From the NCBI GenBank assembly GCA_964567475.1, contig CAZMMV010000024.1, positions 1-20,582 on the forward strand: a stretch of DNA of 20,582 nt, written 5' to 3'. The notes under the pieces were generated by a model that was given only the letters and a program-made list of their open reading frames with translations, searched no databases and was not told where the DNA came from. This DNA is from CAZMMV01 sp964567475 (lineage in GTDB: Bacteria; Bacillota; Clostridia; Tissierellales; Tissierellaceae). Positions within the stretch are counted from its first letter, which is position 1, and the number at the start of each line of letters is the position of its first letter. Of the stretch, positions 16,388 to 20,582 are shown piece after piece. The position numbers and the translations under genes were made by a program.

Positions 16388-17182
16388 TTATAAAATTCTC
16401 TGTTTCATAGCTTCATACATTATTATAGAAGCAGCAACTGCGGCATTTAATGACTCAGCCTTTCCTGTCATAGGTATCTTGATAAGTTTGTCAGATAATG
16501 CAAACACTTCCTTACTTACTCCCTTAGATTCATTTCCTATTGATAGTACAAAGTCTTCCTTAAAATCTGCATTATATACAGGAATACTCCCATCTAATGC
16601 TGTTGAATATATATGGATATTCTTAGATTTTAACCTTTCAAGCTCCTCTATTCCCTTTGTGAAATATAAGGGAACTCTAAAAATAGACCCCATAGTTGCT
16701 CGTATTACTTTAGGATTATAAGGATCCACAGATCCTTCTCTAATTAGTATACCAGCTATGTTAAAAGCATCTGCTGTTCTAATAATAGTTCCCATATTTC
16801 CAGGATCTTGAACTCCATCTAAAAATAAAAAAGATTTATTTCCTGAATTATATATTTCTTCATTATCTCTATAAATTATATTTGAAATTCCCATTATCCC
16901 TTGAGGGTTTTCAGTATCTGAAATTTCCTTAAAGATATTCTCTGGTACATATACTAAATTATCAAAATCACATATCTTAAGAAAAAAATCTTTACCTTCT
17001 TCATTTTCTAATAATAAATCTGTATAAATAATATATTTAATGGGATACTTATTTTCTATTGCTTCCTCAACTATCTTTATTCCTTCAATTAAATAAGCTT
17101 TATATTTTTGCCTACCTTTCCTTCTATATAAAGATTTTATATCTTTTATTAATTTGTTTTTAGGACTTGTTATTTGTATCAT
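16388..17182 (-). CDS. SpoU/TrmH family RNA 2'-O-methyltransferase
   Basis: This 264-residue protein has the N-terminal substrate-binding region typical of RlmB/TsnR-like enzymes (NKLIKDIKSLYRRKGRQKYKAYLIEG) and a C-terminal knotted SPOUT domain. The three SpoU motifs are present: LDGVQDPGNMGTIIRTADAF (121-140, N129), SIGNESKGVS (214-223) and IPMTGKAESLNAAVA (236-250). It should methylate a ribose 2'-OH in rRNA or tRNA using S-adenosylmethionine. It overlaps the end of the ktrA/trkA gene by 23 bases, so it is probably co-translated with it; its ribosome binding site, GAAGAAG, is weak. A methylase at this position just before pheS is common in Clostridia. The target nucleotide cannot be read from sequence. 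Confidence 0.92.
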   Translation of the reverse strand: MIQITSPKNKLIKDIKSLYRRKGRQKYKAYLIEGIKIVEEAIENKYPIKYIIYTDLLLENEEGKDFFLKICDFDNLVYVPENIFKEISDTENPQGIMGISNIIYRDNEEIYNSGNKSFLFLDGVQDPGNMGTIIRTADAFNIAGILIREGSVDPYNPKVIRATMGSIFRVPLYFTKGIEELERLKSKNIHIYSTALDGSIPVYNADFKEDFVLSIGNESKGVSKEVFALSDKLIKIPMTGKAESLNAAVAASIIMYEAMKQRIL

Positions 17183-17840
17183 TTTCTTCTTCAGCCCTTT
17201 TTTCTATTTTACTTATATCTTTAGTTCTTCCTATAACAACTAGTATATCATTAGCTTCTATAATATCTTCTCCATTTGGTGGAACTTTAACATCATTTTC
17301 TTTTTTTATAACCATAACATTAACCCCATATTTAGAAGATAGCTTAAGCTCTTTCAAAGATTTATTTTTCCATTCATTTAAGGCTGTAATCTCTAAAATA
17401 CCATAATCTGGAGACAGTGCTATAAAATCTAAAATATTAGTGGATACTAAATTATGTGCAACTCTCATTCCCATATCTCTTTCTGGAAATACTATCTTAT
17501 CTGCTCCAATCTTAGAAAGAACTTTTCCATGAAGATAAGACTGGGCTTTTGCAACTACTTTTTTAATTCCCAATTCCTTAGCAATTAAAGTAGCCATAAT
17601 AGAAGCTTCTAAATCTGAACCTATGGATACTATAGCCACATCAAAATTACTCAAACCTAATTCCTTTAATACATTTTCATCCATTACATCTGCTTGTACT
17701 GCATGTGTGACTTCTTCAGAAATTTCTTGAATAGCTTCAGTACTTTTGTCTATAGCCAAAACTTCATGCCCAAATTCATGTAAAGTTCTAGCAACAGACT
17801 TTCCAAATCTTCCGCAACCTATAACTACAAATGATTTCAT
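17160..17840 (-). CDS. ktrA: K+ uptake regulatory protein (KtrA/TrkA, RCK domains)
   Basis: This 226-residue cytoplasmic gating subunit has an N-terminal RCK/TrkA-N Rossmann domain with the nucleotide-binding VIGCGRFGKSVA at its start, the acidic LAID after strand two, and VQADVMDENVL. A RCK-C domain follows at ~135-215 (LNEWKNKSLKELKLSSKYGVNVMVIKK). In related proteins ATP, ADP or NAD(H) binds the N domain and c-di-AMP the C domain to gate the channel. A start three codons upstream (GTG) is open, but it overlaps the AAGGAG site; the ATG used here sits 8 bases after that site. It follows ktrB by 14 bases and overlaps the methyltransferase by 23. The trkA name is equally usable. Confidence 0.93.
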   Translation of the reverse strand: MKSFVVIGCGRFGKSVARTLHEFGHEVLAIDKSTEAIQEISEEVTHAVQADVMDENVLKELGLSNFDVAIVSIGSDLEASIMATLIAKELGIKKVVAKAQSYLHGKVLSKIGADKIVFPERDMGMRVAHNLVSTNILDFIALSPDYGILEITALNEWKNKSLKELKLSSKYGVNVMVIKKENDVKVPPNGEDIIEANDILVVIGRTKDISKIEKRAEEENDTNNKS

Positions 17841-17854
17841 CCCAACCACTCCTT

Positions 17855-19198
17855 CTATCCTACTATAATATTACCTTCTGCATATCTATATTTCTTAGCT
17901 TTATTCTTATTAGCAAAAGCAAATGCCATTGTCAAAGGTCCAACCCTTCCTGCATACATTGTTAGAGCTATAATAAATTTACCTATAGATGATAAATTTG
18001 GGGTTATTCCCCTAGTTAATCCAACTGTAGCAAATGCAGAAGTAGTTTCAAATAATACATCTAAAAATATAAAATCCTCAGTAATAGTAAGTATAGTAGA
18101 AACTACTATAATCAGAGTCATACTTACAACAACTATTGCTAATGATCTCTTTATTATATCTTCATTTATCGTCCTTTTATATATAACCACATCTCTATCT
18201 CCTTTAACTATGCTAATAGTAGTCATTATAAGAGTAGCTATTGTTGTAGTTTTAGCCCCTCCCGCTGTGGAACCAGGAGATCCCCCTATAAACATTAATA
18301 TAATCATAAAAAAAGTTGTAGTATCTAAAATACTAGCCATATCTACAGAATTAAACCCTGCAGTTCTAGTAACTACAGATTGAAAAAATGATGATATTAT
18401 TTTTTCACTAGAACTCATATTACCTATTGTATTAGGATTATTAAATTCAATTATTAAAAATACTAGCATACCTAATGTCAATAGTATAAATGTAATACTT
18501 AAAACTACCTTAGTATGTAATTTAAACTTTTTAAAACTTCTATTTCTTGTTACATCTATAAACACTGTAAATCCTATACCTCCTAATATTATCAATAAAG
18601 AAATCGTCATATTTATAACAAAATCTCCTGCAAATGGCACCATGCTATTTCCTGTAATATCAAATCCTGCATTACAAAAAGCAGATATGGAATGAAATAT
18701 AGAAAACCAAATACCCTTGACCCATCCATATATTGGTATGAATCTAATAGACAATAATATTGAGCCTATTCCTTCAATTGCAAGAGTAGACAATAAAACA
18801 TATTTAGTTAATTTTACTAAACCTGACATGGACTTTTGATTTAATTGTTCCTTTATAACTAATCTTTCTTTTAAGCTTATCTTTTTTCCAATTATTAATG
18901 CTCCAGCTGTTGCCATAGTCATTACACCTAATCCACCTATCTGTATAAGCATAATTATTACAATCTTACCAAATAATGACCAATATTCCCCAGTATTCAC
19001 AACAGCTAAACCTGTAATACAAACTGCAGACGCCGATGTAAACAATGCATCTATAAATCCTATACTTTCACCTATTTTAGTAGCTATGGGTAAATTTAAC
19101 AATATCGCCCCTAACAATATTAAACTTCCAAATCCTAACATCAGTATTCTTGGAGGGTTTAATTCAAATCCTCTGATTTTTTTCAGTGCTTTTCCCAT
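17855..19198 (-). CDS. ktrB: K+ uptake membrane subunit (KtrB/TrkH)
   Basis: This 447-residue membrane protein consists of four M1-P-M2 units. The filter glycines are visible in each P-loop: CITGLAV (G63), FCNAGFD (G178), TRTAGFN (G281) and FATVGLT (G393). The intramembrane gate loop is GGSPGSTAGGAKTTT at 305-319. Length fits KtrB (~450). The protein imports potassium, probably coupled to sodium, and is gated by the KtrA ring encoded just downstream. The ATG has AGGAGG 7 bases upstream. A promoter lies between it and the rplT terminator, so the K+ unit is separate from the ribosomal operon. All four filter glycines are intact, implying a working transporter. Confidence 0.95.
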   Translation of the reverse strand: MGKALKKIRGFELNPPRILMLGFGSLILLGAILLNLPIATKIGESIGFIDALFTSASAVCITGLAVVNTGEYWSLFGKIVIIMLIQIGGLGVMTMATAGALIIGKKISLKERLVIKEQLNQKSMSGLVKLTKYVLLSTLAIEGIGSILLSIRFIPIYGWVKGIWFSIFHSISAFCNAGFDITGNSMVPFAGDFVINMTISLLIILGGIGFTVFIDVTRNRSFKKFKLHTKVVLSITFILLTLGMLVFLIIEFNNPNTIGNMSSSEKIISSFFQSVVTRTAGFNSVDMASILDTTTFFMIILMFIGGSPGSTAGGAKTTTIATLIMTTISIVKGDRDVVIYKRTINEDIIKRSLAIVVVSMTLIIVVSTILTITEDFIFLDVLFETTSAFATVGLTRGITPNLSSIGKFIIALTMYAGRVGPLTMAFAFANKNKAKKYRYAEGNIIVG

Positions 19199-19230
19199 TT
19201 TTATTCCTCCTAATTATATATACAAAATTT

Positions 19231-19259
19231 AGTATATCACAACTAGGTAGATGTATAAA
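19231..19259 (-). promoter_or_regulatory. Promoter of the ktrB-ktrA unit
   Basis: TTTATA (19254-19259) and TATACT (19231-19236) are 17 bases apart on the minus strand, with TGA before the -10 making it an extended type. A TATAAT nearer the gene would place the start inside the ribosome binding site and is less likely. Confidence 0.5.
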
Positions 19260-19260
19260 T

Positions 19261-19298
19261 AAAAAAATAAAAGTCCCACTCTGGAACTTTTATTTTTT
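19261..19298 (-). terminator. Intrinsic terminator of infC-rpmI-rplT
   Basis: On the minus strand an A-rich arm ending AAAAGTTCC pairs with GGGACTTTT plus a T-rich tail across loop AGAGT. There is a single mismatch in an otherwise long stem, continued by AAAAATA/TATTTTT. It starts at the rplT stop codon. Confidence 0.85.
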
Positions 19299-19647
19299 AG
19301 TTACCTTTTGCTATTTCTACTAATTTTGAAAAACCATCTGCATCATGTATAGCCATTTCTGAAAGCATTTTTCTATTAATTTCAATATTTGCTTTCTTTA
19401 AGCCATCTATAAATCTACTATAACTCATTCCATTTAATCTTGCTGCTGCATTAATTCTTGTAATCCAAAGTTTTCTAAAATCTCTTTTTCTTGTTTTACG
19501 TCCTATATATGCATAGTTAAGTGATTTCATAACTGCTTGATTAGCTGTTTTAAATAATAGTGATTTGGCACCAAAATAGCCCTTTGCTTGTTTCAGTACT
19601 CTTTTATGTCTTTTCTTGGCATTTACACCTCTTTTTACTCTTGCCAT
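19297..19647 (-). CDS. rplT: 50S ribosomal protein L20
   Basis: This 116-residue L20 starts MARVKRGVNAKKRHKRVLKQAKGYFG and continues with the conserved SLNYAYIGRKTRKRDFRKLWITRINAAAR and YSRFIDGLKKA. L20 binds 23S rRNA early in 50S assembly and in Firmicutes represses its own operon through the infC leader. An upstream GTG three codons earlier is open, but GGAG lies 8 bases before the ATG chosen, and L20 proteins start at MARVKRG. It is the last gene of the operon, 36 bases after rpmI, directly followed by the terminator. Confidence 0.98.
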   Translation of the reverse strand: MARVKRGVNAKKRHKRVLKQAKGYFGAKSLLFKTANQAVMKSLNYAYIGRKTRKRDFRKLWITRINAAARLNGMSYSRFIDGLKKANIEINRKMLSEMAIHDADGFSKLVEIAKGN

Positions 19648-19683
19648 CGTTCTCACTCCTCATATTCTGATTTAATTTTATCC

Positions 19684-19875
19684 TTATGGTATCATTGAAT
19701 CTATTCTTTTTTGATCGCTTTTACTAACTAAGGATCCTTTTCTCAAGTTCCTAGTTCTCTTAGCTGTTTTCTTGCCAGTTAAATGGCCTTTATATGCTTT
19801 ATATCTTCTGATTTTACCAGTTCCAGTTCTCTTGAATCTTTTTGCTGAACCTCTATGGGTTTTCATTTTTGCCAT
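19684..19875 (-). CDS. rpmI: 50S ribosomal protein L35
   Basis: This 63-residue, highly basic protein has the L35 signature MAKMKTHRGSAKRFKRTGTGKI, then GHLTGKKTAKRTRNLRKG and the C-terminal KSDQKRIDSMIP. Length is normal. It has an AAGGAGG site 7 bases before the ATG and starts 12 bases after infC, the standard infC-rpmI-rplT order. Expression should follow the L20 feedback on the leader. Confidence 0.98.
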   Translation of the reverse strand: MAKMKTHRGSAKRFKRTGTGKIRRYKAYKGHLTGKKTAKRTRNLRKGSLVSKSDQKRIDSMIP

Positions 19876-19887
19876 TGTACTTCCTCC

Positions 19888-20403
19888 TTATTTCTCTGAT
19901 TTTGGTACTAGATGCATAGTCATATTTCTACCTTCTAATCGAGGTCTCTTCTCTACATCTCCAACTTCTTTTGTCAACTCAATGAAATCATCTAATACTT
20001 TTCTTCCCATTTGAGTATGACCCATTTCTCTACCTCTAAATCTAACTGATACTTTAACCTTATCACCAGATTTTAGAAATCCAATTGCCTGATTAGCCTT
20101 TACATTTAAATCATGGAATTCGATATTTGGTGATAAACGAGTTTCTTTCACATTTATAACTTTTTGTTTTTTTCTAGCTTCTTTTTCCTTTTTAGCTAAT
20201 TCGTATTTATATTTACCATAATCCATAATCTTACATACTGGTGGCTTGGCCTTTGGAGCAATCTTTACTAAGTCTAATTTTCTTTCTTCTGAAGTTTCCA
20301 TCGCCTTTAGTAAGGATACAACACCCAATTGTTCACCATCAACATCAATCAATCTTACTTCTCTATCTCTAATTTCTTCATTGATTTGAAGTTCTTTAAT
20401 AAT
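19888..20403 (-). CDS. infC: Translation initiation factor IF-3, ATT start
   Basis: This 171-residue IF-3 prevents premature subunit joining and checks the start codon and initiator tRNA. The N-domain runs from INEEIRDREVRLIDVDGEQLG to about residue 75, with the KPPVCKIMDYGKYKYE signature. A basic linker (KKEKEARKKQKVINVKETRLSP) leads to the C-domain ending RPRLEGRNMTMHLVPK. No ATG, GTG or well-placed TTG serves as start: AGGAGGTG lies 4 bases before an ATT (20401-20403), and a second ATT follows. This matches the AUU start of infC in E. coli and others, through which IF-3 limits its own synthesis. A TTG nine codons upstream would put the ribosome binding site inside the gene and is rejected. 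Confidence 0.95.
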   Translation of the reverse strand: MIKELQINEEIRDREVRLIDVDGEQLGVVSLLKAMETSEERKLDLVKIAPKAKPPVCKIMDYGKYKYELAKKEKEARKKQKVINVKETRLSPNIEFHDLNVKANQAIGFLKSGDKVKVSVRFRGREMGHTQMGRKVLDDFIELTKEVGDVEKRPRLEGRNMTMHLVPKSEK

Positions 20404-20432
20404 CCAGCACCTCCTAATTATTTTTGACAATA

Positions 20433-20459
20433 TTAAAAGCGGGTATAAAATACCCGCTT
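20433..20459 (-). terminator. Regulatory terminator in the infC leader
   Basis: On the minus strand AAGCGGGTA (20451-20459) pairs perfectly with TACCCGCTT (20437-20445) over loop TTTTA, followed by TTAATATT. The U-tract is imperfect, as in some attenuators. It stands about 30 bases before the infC start. Confidence 0.8.
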
Positions 20460-20577
20460 AGTCTCCATTAATTAACAGTCTCATGCAAAGATAAGACTAC
20501 TTTAATATTTGCTACCCTAAGAGCAATAGGCTATAAGGTGAGAAGCGGACACTTCTACTTTGCTTTAATATTTAGTT
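20433..20577 (-). promoter_or_regulatory. L20-type leader of the infC operon
   Basis: The ~150 bases before infC are structured and non-coding. Reading the minus strand: hairpin AGAAG-TGTCCG-CTTCT; GCAAAG (20558-20563) complementary to CTTTGC (20485-20490), the latter being the loop of an 8-base hairpin AGTCTTAT/ATGAGACT, so a pseudoknot is possible; and finally the terminator at 20437-20459. In B. subtilis L20 binding to such a leader causes premature termination. Position and overall layout support the call; covariance was not tested, and the promoter is probably outside the window. Confidence 0.75.
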
Positions 20578-20582
20578 TACTA

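Noticed and set aside
20404..20430. Upstream TTG start for infC
   Set aside because: It would translate the AGGAGGTG ribosome binding site as Arg-Arg-Cys and add residues not found in IF-3.
1..20582. tRNA or rRNA genes, insertion sequences, prophage or defence genes
   Set aside because: No cloverleaf, rRNA segment, transposase, integrase or defence-type domain was seen on either strand; only the short palindromic element looks mobile.

Overview
The window is a stretch of low-GC, strongly AT-rich chromosome from an anaerobic Gram-positive bacterium of the Clostridia. The composition, strong AGGAGG-type ribosome binding sites, AGA-biased arginine decoding, a Ptb-type phosphotransacylase, a B12-dependent radical SAM protein and a U32/DUF3656 protein all fit this. 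The gene order infC-rpmI-rplT ... pheS-pheT-zapA-U32-mutS2-argS recalls Tissierellales/Peptostreptococcales-type genomes; that placement is inferred from memory of gene order and was not searched. Nearly everything lies on the minus strand, so the biological order runs from high to low coordinates.

Right end (about 20582-19199): an L20-type leader with a strong intrinsic terminator precedes infC, which appears to start at an ATT codon. rpmI, rplT and an operon terminator follow. Next (19260-16388) is a potassium uptake unit, ktrB/trkH and ktrA/trkA, with a 23-base-overlapping SpoU/TrmH RNA methyltransferase. A clear promoter then drives pheS-pheT (16384-12838). Its short leader contains a 14-codon Phe-containing mini-ORF that overlaps the pheS start, and a U-tailed hairpin. 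The unit ends in a perfect 30-base palindromic terminator.

Middle (12739-7358): zapA (cell division), a U32 protein likely to hydroxylate RNA, and mutS2 (ribosome rescue/DNA repair ATPase) are packed as an operon. The 500-base gap 6860-7357 holds an arginine T-box riboswitch for argS (specifier AGA, T-box and terminator all visible). Wedged between its terminator and argS is a 146-base repeat element: two identical 38-base copies flank a long hairpin.

Left end (5158-1): a bidirectional terminator separates argS from the only plus-strand gene, a 64-residue orphan. Divergent from it runs a four-gene unit: a B12-binding radical SAM protein (DUF4080 type), a multi-pass membrane protein with a TTG start, a TPR protein, and phosphate butyryltransferase. 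The last 150 bases carry two tandem near-consensus sigma-A promoters reading leftward out of the window, as expected in front of a very highly expressed operon.

Functionally the window is mostly translation (IF3, L35, L20, PheRS, ArgRS, RNA methylase, RNA hydroxylase, ribosome rescue), with added potassium homeostasis and a small metabolic/unknown operon. No phage, transposase, CRISPR array or defence system was seen. The less ordinary items are the repeat in the argS leader, the pheS leader mini-ORF, the alternative pairing in the infC leader, and the uncharacterised radical SAM-membrane-TPR-ptb group.
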